A stretch of 64,000 nucleotides of DNA from Saccharibacillus sp. CPCC 101409. Its GTDB lineage: Bacteria > Bacillota > Bacilli > Paenibacillales > Paenibacillaceae. Every line of letters starts with the position of its first letter. Within the stretch, counting starts at the first letter, position 1. The stretch lies in NCBI RefSeq assembly GCF_030518235.1, contig NZ_JAULSA010000012.1:1-64000 (forward strand). Reading direction: 5' to 3'. Positions 50,857 through 60,245 of this stretch are shown piece after piece. The notes beneath the pieces were generated by a model. It had not been told where the DNA came from. It made no database searches and saw only the letters and a program-made list of their open reading frames with translations. Made by a program: the position numbers and the translations under genes.

Positions 50857-51690
50857 ATGAGCGACGCAGCGCGGTACGAACGGGAAGATCAAAAAGGATG
50901 GGCCGATCGAACGGAAGATGCGGAGCGGGTTCTCCGCGAATGTTATGCGCCCTACCTCATGTTCGATCTGCGCGAGCCGTTTTTGCCCGATCTCGTGGGA
51001 TTTACGCGGTTGGAGAGGGGCGAAGAATCGCCTTCGTTTCCAAGATCGTTCGAAGACGCCGACCCGCGCACCGATTGTATTTTGGAATATGCGGTCTGGT
51101 GGGATTACGAGATCGGGCACCTGCACCAGCTGGAACAAATCTGGATTTACGTAGGGCCGAACGGGGAAGTGCTCGACTGCGAAGCGACTTTCCACGGCCG
51201 CGTGCTCAAAGGACTGCTCAAGAACCGGAGCAACCTGACGGATGCGACGCATGTCAGGCTGTTTTCCCAGCCGGGCAAGCACGCGCTGTCGCCGCTGCCC
51301 GACCTGTTCGAGCTGCTGCCCGATCTGCATCTGGCCTCGGGCCCGCGGGCCGGGGAAGACGGCCTGTATGCGGGGACCGCTATCGGAGGACTGCTGCCTT
51401 ACGGCGACAACAGCGGGGAAGTAAGCGACCGGGTCAAACGCTACCTGCGTTCGTTCGCGTTCAAGCCGACTCTGGAATATACCGAATACCGGCTGCGCCC
51501 GGAACAGTTTCTGCCCTGGCCCGCACTGAAAGAAGCGATTCCGCTGCGCATGGCGGACCGCCTGCTGGAACTGGAGCTGATCTTCGGCCGGAGCGGCGCC
51601 CAGCACGCGGTCCAGGATGCTGCGGCGGAACGGAGAACGCGCCGCTGCCGGGAAGCGGGCGAAGGTGCGGAGCAGGAAGAAGCGCGCTGA
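50857..51690 (+). CDS. Unrecognised protein, 277 aa
   Basis: A soluble acidic protein with a defined hydrophobic pattern (LEYAVWWDYEIGHLHQLEQIWIYVG, then EATFHGRVLKG) and a charged Arg/Glu-rich C-terminus. No catalytic signature is clear to me, though the WDYEIGHLHQLE and ATFHG pairs of His and acidic residues could bind metal. I chose ATG 50857, eight bases after GAGGAG; a GTG nine bases earlier is possible. It stands alone, between R1 and a terminator. Confidence 0.65.
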   Translation: MSDAARYEREDQKGWADRTEDAERVLRECYAPYLMFDLREPFLPDLVGFTRLERGEESPSFPRSFEDADPRTDCILEYAVWWDYEIGHLHQLEQIWIYVGPNGEVLDCEATFHGRVLKGLLKNRSNLTDATHVRLFSQPGKHALSPLPDLFELLPDLHLASGPRAGEDGLYAGTAIGGLLPYGDNSGEVSDRVKRYLRSFAFKPTLEYTEYRLRPEQFLPWPALKEAIPLRMADRLLELELIFGRSGAQHAVQDAAAERRTRRCREAGEGAEQEEAR

Positions 51691-51710
51691 GAAGAGGTCG
51701 GACTAACGGC

Positions 51711-51747
51711 AAAAAGGGATTTCCGCATACCGCGGGAATCCCTTTTT
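51711..51747. terminator. Bidirectional terminator
   Basis: AAAAAGGGATTCC-type arm pairs with GGAATCCCTTTTT (one bulge) between converging genes. Confidence 0.85.
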
Positions 51748-51789
51748 ACTGTTCTTTTCATATCTCGCGCGCAGTGCGTCTCGCAATAT

Positions 51790-52629
51790 TCAACCTTTGA
51801 GCCCGGTCGTGCTGATCCCTTCCACAATCTGCTTCTGGAAGATAAAGAACACGGCCATGACGGGCAGGAGGCTGACGATCGACATGGCGAACATGGCGCC
51901 CCAGTTGGAAGCGGATTCGCTGTCGAGGAACATTTTGAGGCCCATCGAAACGGTGTATTTATCCGGCGAGTTCAGGTACAGCACCGGCCCCAGCAGGTCT
52001 TCCCAGCGCCAGTAGAACGAGAAGATCGCGACCGTAGCCAGAGCCGGCTTGATCAGCGGCAGAATAATATGCGAGTACAGCCGGAACTTGCCGCAGCCGT
52101 CGATCGTCGCCGCGTCGTCCAGCTCGGCCGGAATCGTGCGAATGAACTGAATCAGCAGGAAGATAAAGAACGCGCTGCCGAAAAACTGCGGAACGACGAT
52201 CGGCTTGATGCTGTTCAGCCATTCGAGCTTGGCGTAGATGATGTACTGAGGCACCAGCACGACGTCGGCCGGCAGCATCAGCGTCAGCATCATGACCGCG
52301 AACCAGAACGGTTTGCCGAAAAAGTTCAATCTTGCGAAGCCGAACGCGATCAGCGAAGACGAGAGGGCGACGCCGACCGTGGACAGCACGACGATCTTGA
52401 GCGAGTTGAAGATATACATGCCGAACGAATAGCCGCCGACGCCCGCCCAGCCGGTCGTATAGTTCTCGAAATGCCAGGACTGCGGAAACAGCTGGTTCGC
52501 CGTCGCGAAGATCGTCCGGCTTTCTTTGAATGAGCTCATCAGCATCCAGATAATCGGGTACAGCATGACCAGGGCGAGCGCGCCGACCAGGATGTGGTAG
52601 AGCGTCCATTTTGCGCGGTGCGAAGCCAT
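51790..52629 (-). CDS. Carbohydrate ABC transporter permease (MalG/AraQ type), 279 aa
   Basis: Six membrane helices; the EAA motif [29 protein letters not shown] is the ATPase contact and is a textbook CUT1 sequence (read in segments). The N-terminus [27 protein letters not shown] is helix 1. It starts one base after the stop of the partner permease, so translation is coupled. No ATPase is in the cluster, so a shared MsmX-like ATPase elsewhere is expected, as is common in Bacillota. Confidence 0.93.
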   Translation of the reverse strand: MASHRAKWTLYHILVGALALVMLYPIIWMLMSSFKESRTIFATANQLFPQSWHFENYTTGWAGVGGYSFGMYIFNSLKIVVLSTVGVALSSSLIAFGFARLNFFGKPFWFAVMMLTLMLPADVVLVPQYIIYAKLEWLNSIKPIVVPQFFGSAFFIFLLIQFIRTIPAELDDAATIDGCGKFRLYSHIILPLIKPALATVAIFSFYWRWEDLLGPVLYLNSPDKYTVSMGLKMFLDSESASNWGAMFAMSIVSLLPVMAVFFIFQKQIVEGISTTGLKG

Positions 52630-52630
52630 C

Positions 52631-53593
52631 TCAGCGTCCCCCTTCCGATTCGTAGAATACCCAGGCTTTCGAAGTTTTGAACAAGATGCCGGTCAGCACG
52701 CCTACGAACAGCAGCATGATCCACGCCATCGCGGACGCGTAGCCCATATTCGAGAACATGAACGCCTGCCGGAACAGGTACAGCGAGTACAGCATGGTGC
52801 CGCCGAGCGGACCGCCTTCGCCTTTGGAGATAATGTAAGCCGGCACGAACGTCATAAACGCCCCGATCGTCTGCATGATCATATTGAACAGCACGACCGA
52901 ACTGAGCAGAGGCAGCGTGATTTTGAAAAATTTCGGCACGGCGCCCGCACCGTCCACGCTCGCCGCTTCGTACATCTCCTGCGAGATGTTTTTGAGGCCG
53001 GCCAGGAAGATCAGCATCGACGAGCCGAACTGCCAGACGGACAGCGTAACCAGCATGAAGACCGACGCGTTCGGATTGCCGAACCAGGAAACGTTGGGAA
53101 TGCCGAGCAGGTTGAGCGCGCTGTTGACGATCCCTTCGTTGCTGAAAATGTTGCGCCACATGATCGAGACGGCTACGCTGCCCCCGATAATCGAGGGCAG
53201 GTAGTAGATCGTCCGGTAGAAGCCGACCATGCGCGACTTGGAATTGAGGATCATCGCCACAGCCAGCGCGAACGCGAGCCGCAGCGGAACGCCGACAAAG
53301 ACGTAGATAAACGTGACTTTGACCGAGTTGAGATAATTGGCGTCGCCGGTGAACATCTTGACGTAATTGTCCGTTCCGATCCAGACCGGGTCGGCGAACA
53401 GATTGTACTTGGTAAAAGACAGGTAGAGCGACACGAGCATCGGGATAAACGTAAAAGCCAGGAAGCCGATCACGAACGGGCTGATAAAAGCGTAGCCGGT
53501 CAGGTTGGCGCGCAGACGCTTTTTGCGGGAATAGGAAGCGTTCAGCGCAAGCGGCGCGTTCTTGGTCTTACTGGTTGTTGGCGAGTATCGCAT
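52631..53593 (-). CDS. Carbohydrate ABC transporter permease (MalF/UgpA type), 320 aa
   Basis: A basic N-terminal tail, then six membrane helices beginning [20 protein letters not shown]. The EAA loop is [26 protein letters not shown] 53593 lies inside the end of the binding-protein gene (26-base overlap) with AGAGGTG before it. It works with the permease downstream and the lipoprotein upstream as a CUT1 importer; the sugar is unknown. Confidence 0.93.
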   Translation of the reverse strand: MRYSPTTSKTKNAPLALNASYSRKKRLRANLTGYAFISPFVIGFLAFTFIPMLVSLYLSFTKYNLFADPVWIGTDNYVKMFTGDANYLNSVKVTFIYVFVGVPLRLAFALAVAMILNSKSRMVGFYRTIYYLPSIIGGSVAVSIMWRNIFSNEGIVNSALNLLGIPNVSWFGNPNASVFMLVTLSVWQFGSSMLIFLAGLKNISQEMYEAASVDGAGAVPKFFKITLPLLSSVVLFNMIMQTIGAFMTFVPAYIISKGEGGPLGGTMLYSLYLFRQAFMFSNMGYASAMAWIMLLFVGVLTGILFKTSKAWVFYESEGGR

Positions 53594-54881
53594 TCGCTTC
53601 ACCTCTGAACTTGGCGGCCGCTTCGGCCGGCGTGATCTGCTCGAAGTTCATCTGTTCCGCGTAATCGCCGAGCATTTCGCGCACTTCGGACGATCCGGCC
53701 GGGGCCGGCGGACTCATCGGAGAGCTGAGCGGTTCCATTTCGGTGACGAAGTCGAAGACCTGCTTGGCCGTTTCGGACAGCTCCGGCGTCAGCGCTTCTT
53801 TGACTTTGGACGAGATCGGCACGCCGCGTTCGCCCATGATCAGTTTGTTGGCTTCCACATCGTTGACCCAGAAGTCGATAAACTTGGCCGCTTCTTCTTT
53901 TTGTTTGGAGCTCGACGCGATGCTGAAATACATGCTCGGCTGCATATACAGGCCTTTTTCCATATCCGGACCCGGCATCGGCGCGAGTTCCATCGGACGG
54001 TTGACGGCCTGCTGGAGCGCCACGTACTGGTTGGACCACTGCCACATGCCGATGCCTTTTCCTTTGACGATGTCGTTTTCTTCGACGATGCCTTTGGTCT
54101 GGGTCAGGATATCCTGGGTTGGCACGGCTTTGGCTTTAATCATCTCGACCAGCATGCCGAAGAAGTCCTCGAACAGCTTGTCGTCGTCGTAGCCGAGCGC
54201 ATTGCCTTCCGCGTTATAGAGCGAGAAGCCTTTGGTGCGCAGATAGTAGTGGAAAAAGATATCCGGCGCCATCGAGCTGTCGAAGTAAATGCCCGCCGCG
54301 CCCGCTTTTTTCGCGAGTTCCTGATACGTATCCCAGTCCCAATCTTTCGGAATCTCGGAAATGCCGGCTTTCTCCATCATCGACGGATCGTACTGGAAGC
54401 CGAGTACGTTGACGCCGACCGGAACGCCGTACAGTTTGTCGTTTACATTGCCGGTGCTCAGCACGTTTTCGGCGACATCGGCGGTATTGATCTGGCTGCC
54501 CGCGTAAGAAGTCAGGTCTTCCAGCTGTCCGTTGTTGGCGTACTGGCTGATGTAGGAGATATCCATCTGCATAATATCCGGGAGCTGGTTGGCCGCGGCC
54601 TGCGGCGCGAGCTTTTTCCAGTAGTCGTCGAACGCGGCGTATTCCACTTCGATCTTGACGTTCGTGTGTTCTTTTTCATACAGATCGATAACCTGCTGCG
54701 TATATTCGTTCCGGGCGTCCGAGCCCCACCAGCTCATGCGCAGCGTGACCGGCGTATCGCCCCCCGAAGCCTTGTTATCGCCGCCCGCATTGGTCGAAGC
54801 CGTGTCGTTCTTGCCGCCGCAGCCGGACAGCAGCGACAGCACCAGGGCCGCCGACGTAATTAAACCTGCCGCTTTCTTCAT
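53568..54881 (-). CDS. Carbohydrate ABC transporter substrate-binding lipoprotein, 437 aa
   Basis: The signal peptide MKKAAGLITSAALVLSLLSGC ends in a lipobox with Cys 21; an Asn/Thr/Gly-rich linker and the extracellular binding-protein family 1 fold follow (VTLRMSWWGSDARNEYTQQVIDLYEKEH). I chose ATG 54881, eight bases after GGGGAG; an ATG six bases earlier is too close to that site. A cre site at 54906 and the YesM/YesN pair just upstream point to carbon-source control. Confidence 0.92.
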   Translation of the reverse strand: MKKAAGLITSAALVLSLLSGCGGKNDTASTNAGGDNKASGGDTPVTLRMSWWGSDARNEYTQQVIDLYEKEHTNVKIEVEYAAFDDYWKKLAPQAAANQLPDIMQMDISYISQYANNGQLEDLTSYAGSQINTADVAENVLSTGNVNDKLYGVPVGVNVLGFQYDPSMMEKAGISEIPKDWDWDTYQELAKKAGAAGIYFDSSMAPDIFFHYYLRTKGFSLYNAEGNALGYDDDKLFEDFFGMLVEMIKAKAVPTQDILTQTKGIVEENDIVKGKGIGMWQWSNQYVALQQAVNRPMELAPMPGPDMEKGLYMQPSMYFSIASSSKQKEEAAKFIDFWVNDVEANKLIMGERGVPISSKVKEALTPELSETAKQVFDFVTEMEPLSSPMSPPAPAGSSEVREMLGDYAEQMNFEQITPAEAAAKFRGEANAILANNQ

Positions 54882-54905
54882 GTTCATTCTCCCCTTCGAA
54901 TGATT

Positions 54906-54919
54906 TGTGAACGCTTTCA
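54906..54919 (-). promoter_or_regulatory. CcpA cre site
   Basis: TGTGAACGCTTTCA matches the consensus TGWNANCGNTNWCA at every fixed position. It lies 25 bases upstream of the binding-protein start, so it would give catabolite repression of the sugar importer. Confidence 0.8.
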
Positions 54920-55003
54920 TAACTCTATTTTTACAGAAGATCGGAGGAGAATGAATACAAAAAACAGAGCTTTTTGTTTAAAAAACAGAGAAAAGAACGG
55001 AAT

Positions 55004-56590
55004 TCATCCCAAATTTTTACGGTATTCCGTCGGAGTGACGCCCAGCGTTTTTTTGAAGACCTGGCTGAAATACTGCGGGTTGTCGCCAAATCCGTTTTCC
55101 GCCGCCAGTTCGAAGATCCGTACGCTGCCGGTCAGACGGATATGTTCGGCCGCGCGTTCGATGCGATAGCGGTTAAGGTAGGCGGAGAATTTTTCTCCGG
55201 TCACTTTCTTGAACGTCTTGCCGAGATAATCCGGATTCATATACAGCAGGTCGCGCGCGGCCGTGCTCAGGCTGAGCCCCGGATCGCGGTAGCGCTCGGC
55301 CACGATCTCGAGCAGGCGGTTGACCGCCGACGAATGCCGTTCGAGCTGGAGCCGGGCAAAGCGTTCGGTCAATTCCAGCACGGGCTCTTCGAATACCCGG
55401 CGCAGTTCCGGCAGCGTATGAGGCTCGGCAAACCGTCCCAGGAGGTCGAGATAATGCGCGCGTTCTTCGGAAGGAATCAGCCGGCAGACCGCTTCGTAGC
55501 GGAGGACAAGCAGCGTGCGCGCTTCGGAAACGGACAACCGCTCGCGCAGAATATGATCCAGCAGCGCGGCGATCTCTTCTTCGACGCGCTGTCGTTCGCC
55601 GCTTTCGACCCGCGCGGCAAACGCTTCGGAGCCTTCGGGCGGACAAGGCGGCGCGTGCAGGTCCGGTCCGGCATCGGCCGCCGCGCGGGATTCGCCGGCG
55701 GCCCCGGCCACGATCAGGCTGCCTTCGCCCAGATAGAACCGGTGCTCCAGCGCTTCGCGCGTCTGCTCGTACAGGCGGCGGATCTCCAGGATGGGCGCCG
55801 CATCGCTGAGCACGGTCGTGACCGGCAGCTTGTAGAAGCGGGCGAACGTTTCCCGCACCTGCCGGATAAGCTCCAGATCGGCATCGCTTGCGGGCTGCGT
55901 ATCGTCTTCGTCCGTCAGCAGCAGCAGGCGGCCGTCGATCACGGTGCCGAGCAGCAGCCGCTTGAGCAGGTCCCGGGCGATATTTTGCAGCGCGAACAAA
56001 TGCTCGTGCCGGTGCTCGCCTTCCGCTTTGAAGCAGATCAGGCGGACGGTCCGGCCGAGCAGGGGGATGGCGAACAACCGCTCGTAGTAAGCAAGCTCGC
56101 TGCCGCCGTATGTACGGTTGGTGACGAGTTCTTTGAAAAATTGCTCTTTGACCTGCGGCAGCACCTTGATCAGTTCGGACTCCGTTTCCTCCGCGCTGCG
56201 AATCCGCGCTTCTTCTTCGTCGCATTCCTGCGCCACTTCGCCGAGCGCGGCTTCGATCTGCTGCTCGCTGCATGGCTTGACGAGATAATGGCGCACGCCG
56301 TACTGCATCGCCCTGCGGGCGTAATCGAAATCTTTGTAGCCCGAGAGCAGGATAAAGCGCACGGACGGGTAAGCTTCGTGTGTTTTCTCCACCAGCTTCA
56401 ATCCGTCCATCACCGGCATGGCGATATCGCTGATGACGATATCGGGCGGATCCAGGACGATCCGCTCGAACGCCTCCAGACCGCTGCGGGCGGTGCCGAT
56501 AAGCGTCGTGCCGGCTTTTTGCCAATCCACGATCTTGGAGATGCCTTCGACGATCATGCGCTCGTCGTCCACAAGCAGTACTTTTCGCAT
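55004..56590 (-). CDS. YesN-type response regulator with AraC DNA-binding domain, 528 aa
   Basis: Receiver domain at 1-120: VLLVDDERMIVEG, phospho-accepting Asp55 in DIVISDIAMP, and Lys in HYLVKPC. A long middle region (130-420) of helical and GGDEF-like or signal-transfer sequence follows. Two AraC helix-turn-helices lie at ~430-528 (LSTAARDLLYMNPDYLGKTFKKVTG, FGDNPQYFSQVFKKTLGVTPTEYR). It starts three bases after the kinase gene stop. It probably activates the sugar importer 120 bases downstream. Confidence 0.93.
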   Translation of the reverse strand: MRKVLLVDDERMIVEGISKIVDWQKAGTTLIGTARSGLEAFERIVLDPPDIVISDIAMPVMDGLKLVEKTHEAYPSVRFILLSGYKDFDYARRAMQYGVRHYLVKPCSEQQIEAALGEVAQECDEEEARIRSAEETESELIKVLPQVKEQFFKELVTNRTYGGSELAYYERLFAIPLLGRTVRLICFKAEGEHRHEHLFALQNIARDLLKRLLLGTVIDGRLLLLTDEDDTQPASDADLELIRQVRETFARFYKLPVTTVLSDAAPILEIRRLYEQTREALEHRFYLGEGSLIVAGAAGESRAAADAGPDLHAPPCPPEGSEAFAARVESGERQRVEEEIAALLDHILRERLSVSEARTLLVLRYEAVCRLIPSEERAHYLDLLGRFAEPHTLPELRRVFEEPVLELTERFARLQLERHSSAVNRLLEIVAERYRDPGLSLSTAARDLLYMNPDYLGKTFKKVTGEKFSAYLNRYRIERAAEHIRLTGSVRIFELAAENGFGDNPQYFSQVFKKTLGVTPTEYRKNLG

Positions 56591-56593
56591 GTC

Positions 56594-58423
56594 TTATTCC
56601 TCCTTTTGCAAAACTTCCGGCTCGGCTTCGATCTTCTGCGCGGGCGGAATCCGCAGCGTAATGCGGGTCCCTCCGCCGGGCGGGCCGCCGATCTCCAGCC
56701 CGAACGCTTCGCCGAACGTCAGGCGCAGCCGTTCTTCGATATTGCCCAGTCCGATGCCGGTGCCTCTCGTGGCGATCTCTCCCCGGCGCAGCCGGTCCAC
56801 AAAGCCGGGCGACATGCCGGGACCGTCGTCTTCGACCGAAATCTCCAGCACTCCGCCCGAACAGGAGGCGCTAATCGAGATGCGGCACGGTTCGAGCTTC
56901 GGTTCGAGCGCGTAATGGATCGCATTCTCGATCAGCGGCTGGAGCGTCAGCTTGGGAATCGGGGTATCCAGCCACTGCTCCGGCACATCCTGCCGGTAGT
57001 CCAGCCGTTCTTCGAAACGCATCCGCTGGATCGTGATATAACTGCCCACGATATCCAGTTCTTCGCGCAGCGCAATCAGCGGCTGCGCGCCGCCGATCGA
57101 GCTGCGCAGCAGATGGCCGAGCGCTTCGACCATCTCCGAGATGCGGGTTTGTCCCGCAAGCTTGGCGCTCCAGTTGATCGATTCCAGCGTATTGTAGAGA
57201 AAGTGCGGATTGATCTGCGCCTGCAGGGCTTTAAGCTCCGTTTCGCGAATCACCAGCTGCTTGGCATAGTTCTCGTCGATCAGCTCGCGAATGCGGCGGA
57301 TCATGCGGCGGAACGTGCGCTGAAGCAGCCGCACCTCGCTCTGGTCGGAAGGCGAGACGCTGCCGAGCGCTTCTTCTTCCAGCCGGTCCAGGTCGCCGTA
57401 CTCGATCCGCTTCATCCGGCTGATCAGCCGCTGCACCGGATCGGTGATGCTGCGCGACAGACGGGCGCCGAGCCCGATCCCGACGATCAGGATCGCGAGG
57501 AAACTGAATGTGCTCGCCCGGCGAATCCAGGAAATCCGCTCGAAGATGCCGTCGAACGGAATGACGCTCAGATACGTCCAGCCCACATACGCCGAACGGC
57601 TGCCCGCCGTGAAGTAACGCGTTCCGCCGTAATCCTGGATCTCGTACGGCTCGGGCTGCGCCAGCGCGCTGCGGATATCCTCGTCGCGGAGCGGGGGAGG
57701 GACCGGATAGATCGCGCCGGCTTCGTCCGCGATAATCAGGCTGCCGCCGTCCACGCCGGCGATTCCGCCGGAAGCGTCCGCGGCGATCCGGTCCAGCCGG
57801 ACCCGGATCACCAGCGTCCCGATCGACTCCAGCGTAAATGTCGTCCCGTTGTAGGAGCGGACTTCCCGCACCGACAGCACGGTGGAATCGGCGAATGCGT
57901 GCGCCACCCACCGGTTGGCGCCTTCCGCCTGTTCGGCGTCGGGCACGAACCGTTCCCAGAATTCGTCGCCGACCGCCCCGCGGTTGCCGGTGAACGGCAC
58001 GCCGCCGCCTTTGGTCACGAGCATCATGGAGTACACGTACTTCTCCGAGCCGGCCAGAGCGATCAGCCGGTTGGTCAGGCGGCTGCGCAGCACCCATTTG
58101 CGGTACGGATCGCTTTCGTGCTTGATCTCGAGCAGCGCTTCCTGGATCTGCTCGTCGGTAGCGACGTTGAACGAGAGCTGCTGCATTTCGCGCAGTTGGG
58201 TCTCGATGCCGCCGGCCGACAGATTGAGCGTGCGGGACGTCTGCTCGTAGATCTGATTGTCGTATACGCCGAACGCGACCCGCTGCGCCAGCAGATTGAG
58301 TCCGAGGGAAGCGGACATCAGCCCGATAACCATCACAAGCATCTTCTGGCGAATGCCCGCGTTTTTGAAAGCGTTCACTATTCTTTTCGCGGGCGCCGTC
58401 AGGCGCGGCATCAATCGGGGCAA
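56594..58423 (-). CDS. YesM-family sensor histidine kinase, 609 aa
   Basis: Membrane helix ~25-45, extracellular sensor (dCache-like) ~46-300, second helix ~310-330, HAMP ~331-385, then the His-kinase segment INPHFLYNTLESINW (phospho-accepting His) and an ATPase domain with N box LIENAIHYALEP, EDDGPGMS (G1) and GTGIGLGN (G2). I chose TTG 58423, eight bases after AAGGAGG, over a far-upstream ATG that would add ~68 residues without homology. It pairs with the adjacent YesN-type regulator; such pairs sense sugars or oligosaccharides for the neighbouring CUT1 importer. Confidence 0.92.
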   Translation of the reverse strand: MPRLMPRLTAPAKRIVNAFKNAGIRQKMLVMVIGLMSASLGLNLLAQRVAFGVYDNQIYEQTSRTLNLSAGGIETQLREMQQLSFNVATDEQIQEALLEIKHESDPYRKWVLRSRLTNRLIALAGSEKYVYSMMLVTKGGGVPFTGNRGAVGDEFWERFVPDAEQAEGANRWVAHAFADSTVLSVREVRSYNGTTFTLESIGTLVIRVRLDRIAADASGGIAGVDGGSLIIADEAGAIYPVPPPLRDEDIRSALAQPEPYEIQDYGGTRYFTAGSRSAYVGWTYLSVIPFDGIFERISWIRRASTFSFLAILIVGIGLGARLSRSITDPVQRLISRMKRIEYGDLDRLEEEALGSVSPSDQSEVRLLQRTFRRMIRRIRELIDENYAKQLVIRETELKALQAQINPHFLYNTLESINWSAKLAGQTRISEMVEALGHLLRSSIGGAQPLIALREELDIVGSYITIQRMRFEERLDYRQDVPEQWLDTPIPKLTLQPLIENAIHYALEPKLEPCRISISASCSGGVLEISVEDDGPGMSPGFVDRLRRGEIATRGTGIGLGNIEERLRLTFGEAFGLEIGGPPGGGTRITLRIPPAQKIEAEPEVLQKEE

Positions 58424-58600
58424 GACGGATTCCTCCTTAAGTATGCGCGTTCTCTTAATGATTCGCCTCGATGTTAAAGCTTCCCTGCCCGTCCGTCCAG
58501 ATTTTAGCAACCGGGGTCGGCAGACAACTTTCGATTTCCAATATCTTGAACGATTGTTATACTGACAAAAGAGAGCCGAAGGAATGAATTGGAGGGTCGA

Positions 58601-59299
58601 ATGGATAGAAACGAAGATGAATTTCACCAGCGGCTCAAAGCCGCGGCGCGGAACGAAATCGAAGAAAGAAGCTTTGCCCTGACCCGGCAGCTGCTGGACA
58701 ACCAGCCGCTGGAGCGGGAAAACGGCGTGCCGCTCGTTACCGGTATCATTCTGGACGAGGACTCCGGCAGCGCCGCCGTCTACTTTCCGGTGCAGAATGA
58801 GTATTACTTTTTCGTCGTGTATTTGGATACGGAGCCGGAGATCAAACCGCGGTTTATGGGCATGTCTCCCGGAACGAGCGTCTACTGCGAACTTTCTTCG
58901 GAAACGGTCGATCTCGACGATCTAAAGCGGCTGCTGCCGATCGAACCCGACAGACAGCGGCAAAAAGGATCGCCAAGACCCATTCGCAGCTCCGCTTCGA
59001 CTGGACGGACGCCCCCGCCTTATACATTCAGCGCCCTGTTCGTAGAGCCCGACAAGCGGCGCTATGCAGACGCGGAAGCGAAACTGGAAAGTCTGCTGGA
59101 TCTGCTCGAACGGCATGCCGGGCATCTGCCGCTGCCGGATGCGCTGGATGTTGATGCTTTTATCGAAATCGCATACTACGGCTACAAAGAAGAAATGAAC
59201 GGAATCCATCTGGACGCGAAAACGATGAGACGGTTGGCCGCGCTCGGATTGGAACTGGATATCGATCTTTATGCCGGCGGACCCGATCTGGCGGAATAA
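58601..59299 (+). CDS. Unrecognised protein, 232 aa
   Basis: A soluble acidic protein. The N-terminal half contains VTGIILDEDSGSAAVYFPVQNEYYFFVVYLD, a clear run of beta strands, and the C-terminal half is helical. The middle (RQRQKGSPRPIRSSASTGR) is a basic linker, so two domains are likely. ATG 58601 follows GGAGGGTC; the TTG 12 bases upstream would overlap that site. 20 bases before the GNAT gene and probably cotranscribed. I cannot name a family; its first domain recalls small DUF-type singletons of Paenibacillus. Confidence 0.65.
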   Translation: MDRNEDEFHQRLKAAARNEIEERSFALTRQLLDNQPLERENGVPLVTGIILDEDSGSAAVYFPVQNEYYFFVVYLDTEPEIKPRFMGMSPGTSVYCELSSETVDLDDLKRLLPIEPDRQRQKGSPRPIRSSASTGRTPPPYTFSALFVEPDKRRYADAEAKLESLLDLLERHAGHLPLPDALDVDAFIEIAYYGYKEEMNGIHLDAKTMRRLAALGLELDIDLYAGGPDLAE

Positions 59300-59319
59300 A
59301 TACAAAGGAGACTGCAATC

Positions 59320-59916
59320 ATGATTATCAGACCTTACGAAGAAACCGACGAGCAGAGCTGGTTGAGATGCCGGGTGCTGGCTTTTCTCGATACGGCTTAC
59401 TACGACAATGTACTGCGCGAAAAAGAACGGTACGAACATCCCGCAATCGAGCTGGTGGCCGCCGAAGGGGAAAAGATCGTCGGGCTGCTCGATATCGAAC
59501 TCGACACGGAGCCGGGCAGCGTATGCTCGAACGGGGAGAAGACCGGCGGGATGATCTGGCATCTCGCGGTGCATCCGGACTACCGGAGACAGGGAATAGC
59601 GCGCATGCTGCTGAATGAAGCCGTGCAGCGGGCGAAAGCGCTGGGCGCGGAGTATCTGGAAGCCTGGACGCGCGACGACGAATGGGTAAGGGAATGGTAC
59701 GCTTCCGCCGGATTCCAGCCTGTCGATTCTTATTTCCAGGTCCATATCGACGGAGGGGAAGAGCTCAAAGACATCGTGGAAAGCCGCGTGCCGCTGCTGC
59801 GCCCCGTATCGCTGTTTGCGCATTATACCGGCTCGGACAAAGCGTATATTTTGAGCAAATTCACGCGTGTGCACGAAACCGTTCGCTACGATCTGGAGCT
59901 GACGGAACCGCAATAA
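59320..59916 (+). CDS. GNAT-family acetyltransferase, 198 aa
   Basis: IIRPYEETDEQSWLRCRVLAF opening, MIWHLAVHPDYRRQGIARMLL with the acetyl-CoA pyrophosphate loop (RRQGIA), and LEAWTRDDEWVREWYASAGFQ as motif B. A ~50-residue C-terminal extension follows the usual GNAT core. ATG 59320 follows AAAGGAG. The substrate is unknown. Behind the stop lies the A/T-rich dispersed motif. Confidence 0.83.
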   Translation: MIIRPYEETDEQSWLRCRVLAFLDTAYYDNVLREKERYEHPAIELVAAEGEKIVGLLDIELDTEPGSVCSNGEKTGGMIWHLAVHPDYRRQGIARMLLNEAVQRAKALGAEYLEAWTRDDEWVREWYASAGFQPVDSYFQVHIDGGEELKDIVESRVPLLRPVSLFAHYTGSDKAYILSKFTRVHETVRYDLELTEPQ

Positions 59917-59925
59917 CAATTTCAA

Positions 59926-59990
59926 AAAAAATAAAATCATTATATGAAAAATTCACAATAATAAAAATCAAAAAAGCGGAAAAAAAACGA
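59926..59990. repeat. A/T-rich dispersed motif, copy 2
   Basis: CATTATATGAAAAATTCA at 59938-59955, then CAATAATAAAAATCAAA, matches 18952 onward. It lies right after a plus-strand stop, as does copy 1. Confidence 0.6.
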
Positions 59991-60091
59991 AAAACCGATC
60001 CCGGCATGACAAACTCCGAAAGCAAAACTGCATCGGACGAGGCTTTGAAGCACGGGCAGTCGGCGATCGCCGAGATTCCGAGTCAGGATAT

Positions 60092-60121
60092 TGACAAATC
60101 GTAATGATTGCGAATATTATA
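60092..60121 (+). promoter_or_regulatory. Zur-like box inside a sigma-A promoter
   Basis: TTGACA (60092-60097), 18 bases, TATTAT (60116-60121). The spacer holds TCGTAATGATTGCGA (60100-60114), a 7-1-7 palindrome that differs from the Bacillus Zur consensus TCGTAATNATTACGA at one base. Binding would block RNA polymerase. A ~125-base untranslated leader follows before the gene at 60246. Confidence 0.7.
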
Positions 60122-60245
60122 GAGTTACAATATCTTTAAATGAATTCGGCAGGATTTCGACAGCGTCCTTGGGGATGGTTTTGGAGACTGCCGATTCTTA
60201 TCGCTCTATAAAGGATATTGAGTATCTCTAAAGGAGACTAAAACG

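Noticed and set aside
54974-58477. 1167-codon open frame opposite the YesM/YesN genes
   Set aside because: Antisense shadow; the minus-strand proteins have complete kinase and regulator motifs.
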